Origin: Robiginitalea aurantiaca
GTDB lineage: Bacteria; Bacteroidota; Bacteroidia; Flavobacteriales; Flavobacteriaceae
DNA length: 64,000 nucleotides
Assembly: GCF_030380815.1 (NCBI RefSeq)
Contig: NZ_JAUDUY010000002.1
Span: 558,001-622,000, forward strand
Direction of reading: 5' to 3'
Shown here: one piece after another, positions 27,092 through 36,523 of the stretch
Layout: every line of letters begins with the position of its first letter
Position numbering within the stretch: the stretch's first letter is position 1
Made by a program: the position numbers and the translations under genes
Notes under the pieces: generated by a model
Database searches by the model: none
What the model saw: the letters and a program-made list of their open reading frames with translations, nothing else
Told to the model about the DNA's origin: nothing

Positions 27092-27658
27092 ATGGCTTTT
27101 AAAAACAAAAACTTCCTTTGGCTGGGCATTGTACTCGGCGTCGTGGCACTTTTGATCTTTGGGGCTGACTATCTTGAGGATACGTCCTATCAGGGAGATG
27201 ATTCGATTCGTTTTGTGGCCTCTGAATATTCGGACCTTGAAGCACTTTTAGCTTCAGAGCCATTTCAAAACAAGGTCCTTTATGTGGACCTCTGGTTCAG
27301 CTCCTGTCCTCCCTGCATAAAAGAGTTCAAAAATCCCCCACTCCTGAAAGAGCATTTTAAAAACCGGGATGACTTGGTATTCCTGTATATTTCGCACCGT
27401 ACGTTACACCCCAATGCGCTTCAGTTATGGAAGAACGCGATACGTAAGTACAACCTTACCGGCTGGCATTATATGATGGACAGGGAATTTGAAACAAGAC
27501 TATGGGCGGAACTCCGCTCGAAGGATTCATCAATTGCCAAAGGGTATCCGAGGTATTTGATCATTGATAATTCGTCCGGGTACAGGAATTACAGTGCACC
27601 GCAACCTTCCCAGGTCAAAGAGGTAAAAGCACTTTTGGAACCCTTGCTGGACCGTTGA
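27092..27658 (+). CDS. Membrane-anchored TlpA-like thioredoxin
   Basis: 188 residues. One N-terminal helix (residues 9-25) anchors a periplasmic thioredoxin-fold domain with the active site SCPPC (C72 and C75) after VLYVDLWFS, and a late GYPRYLIID segment carrying the cis-proline. It probably reduces or rearranges disulfides, or supports cytochrome maturation, in the periplasm. Confidence 0.82.
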   Translation: MAFKNKNFLWLGIVLGVVALLIFGADYLEDTSYQGDDSIRFVASEYSDLEALLASEPFQNKVLYVDLWFSSCPPCIKEFKNPPLLKEHFKNRDDLVFLYISHRTLHPNALQLWKNAIRKYNLTGWHYMMDREFETRLWAELRSKDSSIAKGYPRYLIIDNSSGYRNYSAPQPSQVKEVKALLEPLLDR

Positions 27659-27808
27659 TTCCAGATTGCAAACGTCGTTTTCTGCACCAATCCAATACGG
27701 GTCTTTAAATAACCATGTTACCGTAACCATTAACAAAGTAGTGCGCATAAATTGACAGGATTCCCTGGAACATATAGTCCTATTCAGACGAAAATTCCAC
27801 CCGCCAAG

Positions 27809-30121
27809 CTATTGTAAAGCAGCATCCCAGACCGGATCCCAGTCCCCCTCTTCTTTCAGGTAGGTGATCACCTCAGCGCGCATCCGGTGGGTTTCAGCTT
27901 CAATCTCCCTGAAAAGCTCCTGATATTCCGGGTATTTTTCAAAGGCTGAAAACGTTGAACCTTTCAGATGGCTGTAAATGCCCAGCCGATGTCCGGGCTC
28001 AAAAAAAGCTTCATTCAGTGCCCTTAGGAATCCCTTCAGATCATTTTGCACGTAAGCGCAGTGCATCGGATAAAATTTATTGGCCAACATAACGCGTTTG
28101 CCGTGCTGATTGTAATAAGAACACAAAAAGTCCGCGAAAAACGTAGCTTTTTCTTCATCACCTTCTGCCCTTAGAACTTCGATGTATGTCCGCACCGGCC
28201 CAATTTCAGAAAGCTGCAGGCTCTCAACCGTCATTTTTCCGGACGCTATATCCCTGTACAATTCAGAAAAATGCTGAAGCAGGATGTCACGGGCTTGCTT
28301 AACATTCCCTTGCAAATAATACACCCTCGCCAGGTTTGTATACCCAAGCTTTTTGTCCAGCCCTTTGTCCTCCATCCAAATATGGGTCAGATCCAGGGCG
28401 TCCGGGTACCGCTGCTCGATAATACAGATCTCATAGGCCGGCTCATAGGTGTATATCGGGTTGTCCGGAAACTTCACCTGATTCAGATGGGCGTACTTTT
28501 TGGCCATGGGTACTAAATCCAAGTCCAGGGCCAGGAGCCTTCCCCAAAATAAGAATCCATAGGTATAGGGCTGTTCTTTCAGGGCTTCCTGAATCACGCT
28601 GAATGCCGACAGATAATTGCCTCCCGGTTGATCGGCCAACATAATGGCTTTGAAAAAAATCGATCCCCTGCTTGGATTTTCCTTCGACGCTTCTTCCAGA
28701 ATGATCACAAAGGCTTTTTCCCGCTGGTCCCATTTCCAGAATAAATCCCGGGCATATACATTGTTATAAAGGTGGTTTAGCGGGTCCAGTCTCAAGGCGT
28801 TCTCCAAATAGCCATGGGCAGTGTGATATTTCCCGATACCCCTGAAGACCTGGTGGAGCCGGTAACTGCTTCTGTGGTGATTCGGATTCATCTCCAGCAC
28901 CTTGCGAAAGCCGGATATGATCTCGGTAGAATCATTTAGAATGTTGCCCTGTATGTAATCGAAATCCGCTTTGGCAAATAACACTTCAGGGCTTTCAGGG
29001 TTCAATTCCAAGGCCATTCTCATATACTTTTCCATCATCCGATCCCGTTCCTCCTGGTTTAAACTGCCGTAATAATGCCACCTGCCGTACAAAAAGGTAA
29101 GCTCTGCATAAGCTTCGGCAAAATAAGGATCCAATTCTACTGACCTTTCCAGCCAGTGTATGGCCTGTGTAATCGAATCTTCGTACCGCACTTTTCCTTT
29201 TTTAACGGCCTTGAGGTATAATTCCAGGGCTTCCAGGTTGGCAGTCCTCCTTTGACGGATCAGATCCCTTACATCCTCAGGCAGGGAGCGCTTCAATTGC
29301 ATGGCGACTTTATTGGAAATTTCCTCCTGCATTTCAAAAATAGCCTCGGAATTTTCCTGGAACGATTCAGACCAAAGCTGAATTCCGGTTTTGGCATCTA
29401 TGAGTTTAACCGAAGCCTTAAGTTGATTTCCCTGGTGCGAAAGGGACCCATCCACCAGATAATCAACACCCAGCCTTTTTCCGATTTTCGAGCAGGCTTC
29501 CCTTTTATCGACCTGAAAGGAAGAGGATGCGGTCACCACCTTTAGCATACTCAGGTTGCTCAGGGAATTGAGGACTTCGTCCGCAAGTGCGTATGCTTTG
29601 TAGCCCTGGGCAGAATCAGCGCCCAGATAGTCAAATTTGAGTACGGCGAGGGATTTTTCTCCTTCCGGGGAATTGCTCCCCCCCACAGCGGATATCCCAA
29701 AAATCGCAAATAGAATGGCTAGGGCCCCTAAAGCCAATGGGAGCAACACTTTTCTGGATTTGGATGGCTCAGAGACCTTCGCATCCCTAGAGGTATGTCC
29801 GTTCTGGTCCGCCGTGCTGGGGGAGTACCCGAAGTATTCCCTAAAGCAGGTAGAGAAATAAGTAGGGCTGTTAAAGCCTACCATATAGGCGATCTCGGTG
29901 ATCGGGTACTGATCCGTCTTAAGGAGCTCCAGGGCCCTGTCCAACCGAATCTCACGAATAAACTGGCTGGCCGACTTTTGTTCCGCTTCCCTGACCCTCC
30001 GGTACAATTCGGAACGGCTGATGCCCAGTTCTTCCGCAAGCGCAGAAACCCCGAACTGGGGGTTCAGTAGGTTGTCCAGAACAACCTGCCTGGCTCTTAA
30101 TATAAACCCATTGGAAGGCAT
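27809..30121 (-). CDS. Transmembrane regulator: AraC-type HTH, one helix, FlgO-like domain and TPRs
   Basis: 770 residues. Residues 1-105 are an AraC-type DNA-binding domain (two HTH units, ending ITEIAYMVGFNSPTYFSTCFREYFGYSP). A basic linker and one membrane helix (about 125-147) follow. Residues about 155-280 resemble the FlgO/TolB-N-like fold (SLAVLKFDYLG, LGVDYLVDGSLS), and about 290-640 are TPRs (for example LERSVELDPYFAEAYAELTFLYG). The layout suggests a one-protein signalling device: DNA binding inside, sensing in the periplasm. The divergent lipoprotein gene at 30381 and the palindromes between them make that gene the first candidate target. Confidence 0.82.
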   Translation of the reverse strand: MPSNGFILRARQVVLDNLLNPQFGVSALAEELGISRSELYRRVREAEQKSASQFIREIRLDRALELLKTDQYPITEIAYMVGFNSPTYFSTCFREYFGYSPSTADQNGHTSRDAKVSEPSKSRKVLLPLALGALAILFAIFGISAVGGSNSPEGEKSLAVLKFDYLGADSAQGYKAYALADEVLNSLSNLSMLKVVTASSSFQVDKREACSKIGKRLGVDYLVDGSLSHQGNQLKASVKLIDAKTGIQLWSESFQENSEAIFEMQEEISNKVAMQLKRSLPEDVRDLIRQRRTANLEALELYLKAVKKGKVRYEDSITQAIHWLERSVELDPYFAEAYAELTFLYGRWHYYGSLNQEERDRMMEKYMRMALELNPESPEVLFAKADFDYIQGNILNDSTEIISGFRKVLEMNPNHHRSSYRLHQVFRGIGKYHTAHGYLENALRLDPLNHLYNNVYARDLFWKWDQREKAFVIILEEASKENPSRGSIFFKAIMLADQPGGNYLSAFSVIQEALKEQPYTYGFLFWGRLLALDLDLVPMAKKYAHLNQVKFPDNPIYTYEPAYEICIIEQRYPDALDLTHIWMEDKGLDKKLGYTNLARVYYLQGNVKQARDILLQHFSELYRDIASGKMTVESLQLSEIGPVRTYIEVLRAEGDEEKATFFADFLCSYYNQHGKRVMLANKFYPMHCAYVQNDLKGFLRALNEAFFEPGHRLGIYSHLKGSTFSAFEKYPEYQELFREIEAETHRMRAEVITYLKEEGDWDPVWDAALQ

Positions 30122-30223
30122 TACACGCTGAATGTTGGAGGCTTTCCTTTAAAGATAACCTTTTCGCAAAAAAGTTAAAAACGGGTGGCTTCACTGGACG
30201 GCCCTCCTGGAAAAACAATGAAA

Positions 30224-30300
30224 CCCCATTAGTAATGGGCATATTCCCGTTTAGGAGGTCGTTCGGAACATAGTTTCAAACCTTAAAAAAAAATTTAAGG
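30224..30300. repeat. Two palindromes between the membrane regulator and the lipoprotein gene
   Basis: CCCATTA-G-TAATGGG at 30225-30239 is a perfect 7+1+7 palindrome. CCTTAAA-6-TTTAAGG at 30281-30300 is a second perfect one, 42 bases away. Both lie in the divergent intergenic region and could be operators; the AT-rich second one could also be a terminator-like hairpin. Confidence 0.45.
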
Positions 30301-30380
30301 TGTTTGTATCATGCCTGAAACCAGCTCTATGTTGAATTCCGGAGCTTTAAAAGGCAATCATAAACCTAAAAACAAACATT

Positions 30381-31085
30381 ATGAAAACAAAAACTTGTAT
30401 CGCACTGGCATCAATGCTATTGATCTTTTCCTGCTCTGATCCAGAGGAACCGGCTTTGGGAGTAGAAGAAATGCAAAGTATTCAAATCAAGAGCCCTATT
30501 GCCGAAATACTCTCCACGGAGAGGGGCAAGGCATCTATGTCCGCCCTCTTTCGCCCCCAGGGTACCGCCAAGGGAAATGGGAACGGGGTTGTATTTATAA
30601 AAAATGCCGCTGATTATGTGGCGTGTAGTTTTGGGGAAGATCGTTTTGTCTGTTTCTATGAGATTGATGAAAACGGTTTCTACAGGTCTCCTATCGATGT
30701 TACATTCCTTCCAAACGGAGAAGCTCAATTCAATTCGCGTTCCAAAGACTTTGCCGTAGAAGTTTATAACGAGGTTTTTGACCTGATCTATTCCAACCTT
30801 TGCTATGAAGAACGTGTGGGTAATTTACACATAAATGTGAAAGCCCCCTTTGAATTGATTACCGATGATCCTTTCGTGGATTTTGATTATTACACCCCGG
30901 TTTTCAGTGATATCTCTTCTGCTAACAATTTGCAATTGACGGCCCTGGTCAATGATGCGGCACGAAACCTCGACATTGATAATCTTACCTGGGATTGTAC
31001 GGACCCGACCTCCGAGAAAAAACTTAAGGTTACAAGCTTATTTACTCCGAGTGGAAACTTAAATGTGAAGATCTCACTCAGGTAG
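30381..31085 (+). CDS. Hypothetical lipoprotein
   Basis: 234 residues with lipobox IFSC (Cys18) followed by the acidic SDPEEPA. The mature part includes GNGVVFIKNAADYVACSFGEDR and several beta strands with Cys residues; no family recognised. It is divergent from the membrane regulator and ends at a strong terminator. Confidence 0.72.
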   Translation: MKTKTCIALASMLLIFSCSDPEEPALGVEEMQSIQIKSPIAEILSTERGKASMSALFRPQGTAKGNGNGVVFIKNAADYVACSFGEDRFVCFYEIDENGFYRSPIDVTFLPNGEAQFNSRSKDFAVEVYNEVFDLIYSNLCYEERVGNLHINVKAPFELITDDPFVDFDYYTPVFSDISSANNLQLTALVNDAARNLDIDNLTWDCTDPTSEKKLKVTSLFTPSGNLNVKISLR

Positions 31086-31114
31086 TCCACGATCTTCCCT
31101 ATCAGCTAATCTTG

Positions 31115-31145
31115 AACCATCAGTTCCACACTGATGGTTTTTTTT
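31115..31145 (+). terminator. Rho-independent terminator
   Basis: AACCATCAG pairs with CTGATGGTT around a 7-base loop and is followed by a run of T. It lies 30 bases after the lipoprotein gene. Confidence 0.85.
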
Positions 31146-31226
31146 GAGGAGTCACTGAATAATCCATAAAGCAAAAAATTGTCGAATCCCCATTCTTAGA
31201 CCCGAGTGAGTAAGTAAGATAAATTG

Positions 31227-31234
31227 TATCTTCC
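31227..31234 (+). promoter_or_regulatory. Imperfect -7 box TATCTTCC
   Basis: Six of eight positions resemble TAnnTTTG, 30 bases before the NIPSNAP gene. Low confidence. Confidence 0.25.
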
Positions 31235-31264
31235 TACTTCAACATTCACGAAATAACCCTTGCC

Positions 31265-32011
31265 ATGTTCAGACGCCTCTTCTTGATTGTTTTATTCGGA
31301 TTCCTCCTCAACAGCTCCTTCGGACAATCCCAGATCTACGAACTCAGGGTGTATGAGCTCGATTTTTTCAGGCCTGCAGAAGTTTTGCACACTTACCTGG
31401 AAAAGGCTCTGATCCCGGCCCTGAACCGACAGGGGATTAAACATGTGGGAGCTTTTGAGGAAGCAGGCGATGCCCTGCCCAAAAAGCTATACCTGCTCAT
31501 AGCTTATGATAACATGGGAGCTTACGGTACGGTAACAGATGCCCTTAGAAAGGATAGTAACTACCTTTCGGCTGCCGAACCCTATTTTGAAGCGCCTGAA
31601 GAAAAGATCGCATACAACAGGTACGAAAGCAGTTTTATTCGATCCGTTGTGGGCTTTCCAGACCTGTTAAAACCGGCTGAGGATTCCGAGCTATTCGAAT
31701 TGCGGATATACGAAAGCCACAATGAGGATGCCCTGAGGCGAAAGGTAAAGATGTTCAACGATAGTGAATTCAAAATATTCGAGGAGGTGGGGTTGCCCAT
31801 GGTATTTTTCGGGGAAAACATTTCAGGGCATCAAATGCCCTGTCTTACCTACCTGCTGGCATTTAAGGACAAAGCCGGGCATGAAGAAGCCTGGTCTAAG
31901 TTCGGCCCGCATCCCGAGTGGCAGCGCATCACCAAACTCGAGGAATACGCCAACTCCATGAACGACATCACACGTGTATTTCTCAAACCTTTGCCGTATT
32001 CGCAATTGTAG
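31265..32011 (+). CDS. Exported NIPSNAP-family protein
   Basis: 248 residues with a signal peptide (MFRRLFLIVLFGFLLNSSFG). Two NIPSNAP ferredoxin-like repeats follow: one starting IYELRVYELDFFRPAE and one starting LFELRIYESHNEDALRRK. The family's function is not settled. Exported NIPSNAP proteins are frequent in Bacteroidota. Confidence 0.85.
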   Translation: MFRRLFLIVLFGFLLNSSFGQSQIYELRVYELDFFRPAEVLHTYLEKALIPALNRQGIKHVGAFEEAGDALPKKLYLLIAYDNMGAYGTVTDALRKDSNYLSAAEPYFEAPEEKIAYNRYESSFIRSVVGFPDLLKPAEDSELFELRIYESHNEDALRRKVKMFNDSEFKIFEEVGLPMVFFGENISGHQMPCLTYLLAFKDKAGHEEAWSKFGPHPEWQRITKLEEYANSMNDITRVFLKPLPYSQL

Positions 32012-32183
32012 ACTGCGGGTTTCAGGTTTTTGTGGGTGGCCTTTCCTTATCCCTGATTTTGGGGGTTTCCTGAATGGAAGTTGCTGGGGTTGTGTGTAAT
32101 TTGTTACTGGGGTGGGCAGGACTTTTCACCCCCCTATGATCACTGATGAAATGGAGCATACCTCCATTTCGCCTACCCTCATC

Positions 32184-32501
32184 TCAGCATTTCACAGCAG
32201 TGCCCGAGGCCGTAACCATAATCATCCCACCATTGGCTCCCAGGGTCTCATAATCCAGGTCAATCCCGATGACTGCATTGGCACCCATTTTTCGGGCTTC
32301 TTCCTGCATTTCAGAAAGGGCGTTGTTTTTAGCTTCCCGCAGTACGCGCTCATAGGAGCCAGACCGGCCGCCTACAACATCCCGGATGCCTGCAAAAATA
32401 TCCTTGAATATATTAGCGCCAATAATGGTTTCGCCCGTTACAATACCGAGGTATTCAGATATGGGGTGGTTTTCAAGGGTGTTCGTAGTGGTCAATAGCA
32501 T
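32184..32501 (-). CDS. YbjQ/UPF0145 family protein
   Basis: 105 residues with the full family pattern: [30 protein letters not shown] and [13 protein letters not shown]. The family forms pentamers and is often annotated as heavy-metal-binding, but its role is unknown. Confidence 0.9.
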   Translation of the reverse strand: MLLTTTNTLENHPISEYLGIVTGETIIGANIFKDIFAGIRDVVGGRSGSYERVLREAKNNALSEMQEEARKMGANAVIGIDLDYETLGANGGMIMVTASGTAVKC

Positions 32502-32901
32502 GCTAAATGATTTATAGTTCGAAAAGTAATTGCACCGGGAAACCTAATGCTACCGGTATACCCTTTATAGGTGTCGGGAATTGAAGAAATGTTACGCAGA
32601 ACTGAAAGGAAATTGCACGGGTGTGAATTATCTTGGTTTTGGGGAGGGAGGGTAACCCCACCCATTTGATCATAACCACGCCAATACCAAACACATGATA
32701 TTGTACTTTTTCGATGAACAACACGATTTTAGCAAATTGAGGCAATAGATCGTAATTTTTTGACTTTCATCTCCGAGAAGGAGTCATTGATCGCCTGCTG
32801 GTGTATTTTACGGAAGGTTTATCAAAAAAAAAGCCCTGATTCATGTTGGGAAAACTTGTGATAAACCCGGACAAGAACACTTGAGAAATGGAGATTAAGC
32901 G
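32502..32901. other. 400-base intergenic region without recognised content
   Basis: A 77-codon minus-strand frame (32512-32745) is present, but its composition is not convincing. A poly-A run near 32825-32833 precedes the next gene. No RNA gene seen. Confidence 0.3.
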
Positions 32902-33414
32902 ATGAAAACGCTGCAAATAGCCACATTAGATACACTGGATAACGCCCAGCTGCTTTCGCTGATCAAAAAACACAAGTGGGCAGGGCTTTCAAAAGAAGCC
33001 ATGGACAAAATCGTCCAAATCCTGTCAGGTCGCGGATTGGATAAGGACGTTCTAAGGCGGATCGGATATCTGAGTGCAGATCCCTTTAATGAGGCCCTAA
33101 AATATTACCTCGCCTTCAAGCGATATTCCAAATGGGTTTTTGTGTGTTACCTTGTCTTCATCGGCTCTATCCTAACTTCATATCTTTTCGAACCTTCTCC
33201 TGTAATATCTGTAGGTTTAATCCTCATTTTTTCCTCCCTGCTGACTCTGGTCATGGTAGCGTTATTTAAACAATCCCTTTTCTACAGGGCTTTAGGCGCT
33301 TACCACTCGGATGGGAGCCCCCTGGCTTTTTTCTTCCTGGGAATGCCCCTTTTCTTCCTGATGTATTTCAGTTACAAGCAAAAAATGGAAACGCGACTCG
33401 AAGAGTTGGTCTAG
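32902..33414 (+). CDS. Hypothetical membrane protein
   Basis: 170 residues: a soluble helical N-terminal part of about 70 residues, then hydrophobic segments around 78-95, 101-122 and 139-156. No known family recognised. Probably the first of three same-strand genes with the membrane and lipoprotein genes that follow. Confidence 0.65.
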   Translation: MKTLQIATLDTLDNAQLLSLIKKHKWAGLSKEAMDKIVQILSGRGLDKDVLRRIGYLSADPFNEALKYYLAFKRYSKWVFVCYLVFIGSILTSYLFEPSPVISVGLILIFSSLLTLVMVALFKQSLFYRALGAYHSDGSPLAFFFLGMPLFFLMYFSYKQKMETRLEELV

Positions 33415-33519
33415 GCCTTGGCGTAAAAAATTCAAAGAACTTATTATATTTACTACAACCGGGTCAGGCATCCCAATGTTCCGGCAGGCCATTTCTTTTG
33501 TTCCAATAACACCACAAAA

Positions 33520-33717
33520 ATGAAACTGACTAAAATTCAATGGGTAACGCTGGTGGCACTCCTTGCCTATCTGGTTTATGAGTTCATCCTGATTCCCAAA
33601 TGGGAGGCAACCCTGCCGGAATCCGACCCTGTAATACGAGCAGATATTTTTCTGATCTACCCAGTCCTGCTGATTCTTGTCCTGATCTCCGCAATCCAGT
33701 TTTTTCGTAAAAAATAG
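33520..33717 (+). CDS. Small two-helix membrane protein
   Basis: 65 residues with helices at about 9-25 and 43-60 and a basic C-terminus (FFRKK). No family recognised. The lipoprotein gene starts 8 bases later, so the two are likely cotranscribed. Confidence 0.6.
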   Translation: MKLTKIQWVTLVALLAYLVYEFILIPKWEATLPESDPVIRADIFLIYPVLLILVLISAIQFFRKK

Positions 33718-33725
33718 ACCCAGAT

Positions 33726-34700
33726 ATGACCGAAAGACGAATCATAACGTTCCTGTTTATGATCGCCCTTATTGGATGTAAAGGCGATCCGAAAACGAAG
33801 GCCCCCGCTGAAACTCAGGGGGCAGAAATATCCAGTCCGCCCGAAGAAACGATTGGCGGTGAGGTAACCGGGTCGCGCGATTTCTGTTATGTGCGTAAGT
33901 CCGCTGCCCCGAGTACTATGGGTGAGGCCTATAATTACGACTTTATTCGTTTTAGGTTGAATGACGGAGATAAGGTCGAAGGAACCTTTCTGTCTTCACC
34001 CTATGGTACAGATGGTTCACGTGGATCGATCTCTGGTATCTACCAGGAAGACCAAAAACGCTTTAAGACGACGACCACCTATTTGGCGGAAGGGGAGTAT
34101 TACGAGGAGCAGCGAGACTACGAAATCGGGGCGGAAGGAGTTTCGCTTTTAGATGACTCAGGCAAACCCATTATCACTGTCCCTGTTGTTTCCTGCGAGA
34201 AGTACACCGTTGAAATGAGGGCGTACCAGCAGGGAATCCTGAAAAAAAAGGTGAACACTACGGACCGCAGCCGACTGAAACAGGTCAAAGAAGTTAACGA
34301 TTTCGGATATACGCAGCAGCAGCTGGATAACCTGCGTTTTATGGAGCTTGAAATCGACCTGGACAATGATTACACCACCCGGGAATACCTGCTCTACATC
34401 ATGGATCCGATGGTGTGTGGCAGCGGTGGGTGCAACCTGCTTATCATTGATGAAAACGGGAAAACACTTTCCAATACAACTGTGGTGAAACTGCCCATCT
34501 ATCTGCCTGCTACTACAATAGAAGGTATGAAGTCGAAAGGATCCTGGAAACCCCTGTATGTATGGAGTCAGGGATTCAGGAAACTCGATTCGGAGGATGG
34601 CAAATATCCTTCCAATGCCTCTATGGCCACGGAAGTACCTCAAGAGGAATTAGAAGGGCATCCTGAAAACTATCAGTTGGTTTTGGATTATCTGGAGTAG
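33726..34700 (+). CDS. Hypothetical lipoprotein
   Basis: 324 residues with lipobox LIGC (Cys18) followed by a low-complexity linker (KTKAPAETQGAEISSPPEE). The N-terminal half (FCYVRKSAAPSTMGEAYNYDFIRFRLNDGDKVEG) and the later CGSGGCNLLIID segment, with its paired cysteines, suggest beta-rich domains. No family recognised; function unknown. Confidence 0.65.
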   Translation: MTERRIITFLFMIALIGCKGDPKTKAPAETQGAEISSPPEETIGGEVTGSRDFCYVRKSAAPSTMGEAYNYDFIRFRLNDGDKVEGTFLSSPYGTDGSRGSISGIYQEDQKRFKTTTTYLAEGEYYEEQRDYEIGAEGVSLLDDSGKPIITVPVVSCEKYTVEMRAYQQGILKKKVNTTDRSRLKQVKEVNDFGYTQQQLDNLRFMELEIDLDNDYTTREYLLYIMDPMVCGSGGCNLLIIDENGKTLSNTTVVKLPIYLPATTIEGMKSKGSWKPLYVWSQGFRKLDSEDGKYPSNASMATEVPQEELEGHPENYQLVLDYLE

Positions 34701-34788
34701 GCTAACTGCCCGGATCAACTGCCTGCCTGATAAGAAATCTGGATGTCAGAGGCTGAAAAGCAACCCCTTGCCATCTCAAGTATTTTAG

Positions 34789-34796
34789 TACCTTTC
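34789..34796 (+). promoter_or_regulatory. Near-consensus -7 box TACCTTTC for fhs
   Basis: Seven of eight match TAnnTTTG, 20 bases before the fhs ATG. Confidence 0.35.
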
Positions 34797-34816
34797 CGTA
34801 GCAAACAACACAAGTT

Positions 34817-36484
34817 ATGACCGACCTTCAAATCGCCCAGGGTGCCGAGGCCCTTCATATCCGGGACATTGCTTCCAAATTAGATATCCCCGAATCCCAG
34901 CTGGAGTTTTACGGCAGCAACAAAGCCAAACTCCCCCTCTCGCTGATCGATTCGGAAAAAGCTTCCAAGAGCAACCTTATCCTTGTAACCGCCATTACCC
35001 CTACCCCAGCCGGGGAAGGCAAAACAACGGTTTCCATAGGTTTGGGCGATGGTCTGAATTACATTGGCAAAAAAGCGCTTACTGTAATTCGGGAGCCGAG
35101 CCTGGGACCCGTCTTTGGGATCAAGGGAGGTGCTGCTGGCGGGGGTCACAGCCAGGTCATTCCTATGGCGGATATCAATCTGCATTTTACAGGGGATTTT
35201 AACGCTGTTGAAAAGGCAAATAACCTGCTTGCAGCATTGATCGATAATAATATTCAGGCAAAAACAGGTAACCTGGGAATCGACCCGCGAACGGTTCTCT
35301 GGAAGCGGTGTATGGATATGAACGACCGCGGACTTCGAAAAATCATAGCTGCACTAGGGGGAAAAGCGGGAGGAATCCCCAGGGAAACCGGATTCAATAT
35401 TACGGCTGCATCGGAGATAATGGCAATCCTTTGTCTTAGCAATGACTTTGAAGACCTTCAGAATAGGTGCGGGAACATTTATATTGGTGATACGTTCGAT
35501 GGGAAGCCGGTTTATGCAAAAGATCTAAAGGCTGAAGGGGCCATGGCAGTACTTCTTAAAGATGCCATAAAGCCAAATCTGGTCCAAACCCTGGAAGCAA
35601 ACCCGGCCATCATTCACGGCGGCCCGTTTGCCAACATCGCCCAGGGTACGAATTCCGTCCTGGCGACCCGAATGGGCCTCAGCCTGGCCGATTATGTAGT
35701 TACCGAAGCTGGATTCGGGGCCGACCTCGGAGCGGAGAAATTCCTTAATATTAAATGCCGTACGGCCGGATTGTCCCCAAAAGCCATCGTTTTGGTCGCT
35801 ACAATCCGTGCCTTAAAATACCACGGTGGGAAACCTATTTCAGAACTGACAGAGGAAGACACAGATGCGCTTAAGGCGGGTCTTCCCAATCTGGACCGGC
35901 ACCTTAAAAGCCTACAAAGTTTTGGCGTACCCGTGGTGGTCGCCATTAATAATTTTGTCAAGGATACCCCTGCAGAAAAAAAACTGCTTATGGACCACTG
36001 TACCGCACAGGGAATTCCAGTGGAAATAAGCAATGGTTGGGCCAAGGGAGGAGAAGGTTGTGCCCCTCTGGCTGAAGCCGTTGTAAAAGCCGCCTCGGGA
36101 TGCGACACGCGTTTCAGGCCAACCTACGATCTTGAGGATTCCCCGCGGGTCAAAATGGAAAAAATTTGCCGCACCATCTACGGGGCGGAAAACGTTATTC
36201 TTTCAAATAAAGCCAGCAGACAACTCAAAAGGTTCGAAACCCTGGGGTATGGCAATCTCCCAATCTGTATGGCCAAAACTCAGAAAAGCCTTAGCGACGA
36301 CGAGAAGAAACTGGGGCGACCTGAAAATTTTGATATCCATATTCGGGAATTTGAAATTGCCGCAGGGGCAGGGTTTGTTGTGCCGATTGCAGGTAACATC
36401 CTCAGAATGCCAGGTCTTCCCTCCAGCCCGGCCTCTGAGCGCATTACAATTGACCGGGATGGTAATATCTCAGGGCTGTTTTAG
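34817..36484 (+). CDS. fhs: Formate--tetrahydrofolate ligase
   Basis: 555 residues, the normal length. The ATP-binding loop TPAGEGKTTVSIGLGDGL, EPSLGPVFGIKGGAAGGG, and FTGDFNAVEKANNLL are family signatures. It makes 10-formyl-tetrahydrofolate from formate and ATP in the cytoplasm, feeding purine and formyl-methionine synthesis. It converges with blh. Confidence 0.97.
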   Translation: MTDLQIAQGAEALHIRDIASKLDIPESQLEFYGSNKAKLPLSLIDSEKASKSNLILVTAITPTPAGEGKTTVSIGLGDGLNYIGKKALTVIREPSLGPVFGIKGGAAGGGHSQVIPMADINLHFTGDFNAVEKANNLLAALIDNNIQAKTGNLGIDPRTVLWKRCMDMNDRGLRKIIAALGGKAGGIPRETGFNITAASEIMAILCLSNDFEDLQNRCGNIYIGDTFDGKPVYAKDLKAEGAMAVLLKDAIKPNLVQTLEANPAIIHGGPFANIAQGTNSVLATRMGLSLADYVVTEAGFGADLGAEKFLNIKCRTAGLSPKAIVLVATIRALKYHGGKPISELTEEDTDALKAGLPNLDRHLKSLQSFGVPVVVAINNFVKDTPAEKKLLMDHCTAQGIPVEISNGWAKGGEGCAPLAEAVVKAASGCDTRFRPTYDLEDSPRVKMEKICRTIYGAENVILSNKASRQLKRFETLGYGNLPICMAKTQKSLSDDEKKLGRPENFDIHIREFEIAAGAGFVVPIAGNILRMPGLPSSPASERITIDRDGNISGLF

Positions 36485-36523
36485 AAGGAATACTTCCGAA
36501 TTTCAACCAAATAAACACAGAGA

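Noticed and set aside
32512-32745. 77-codon minus-strand frame in the gap after the YbjQ-like gene
   Set aside because: Starts in sequence without a promoter match, composition is hydrophobic but irregular, and nothing resembles a family. Kept only as intergenic sequence.
34789-34796. TACCTTTC as evidence for a proven fhs promoter
   Set aside because: Only a near match and no -33 box; kept as a low-confidence feature, not as a finding.
36225-36245. GGTTCGAAACC, resembling the T-loop of a tRNA
   Set aside because: It lies inside fhs in frame and lacks any tRNA arms. The similar GGGTTCGAATTCC near 8490 is inside the exonuclease gene.
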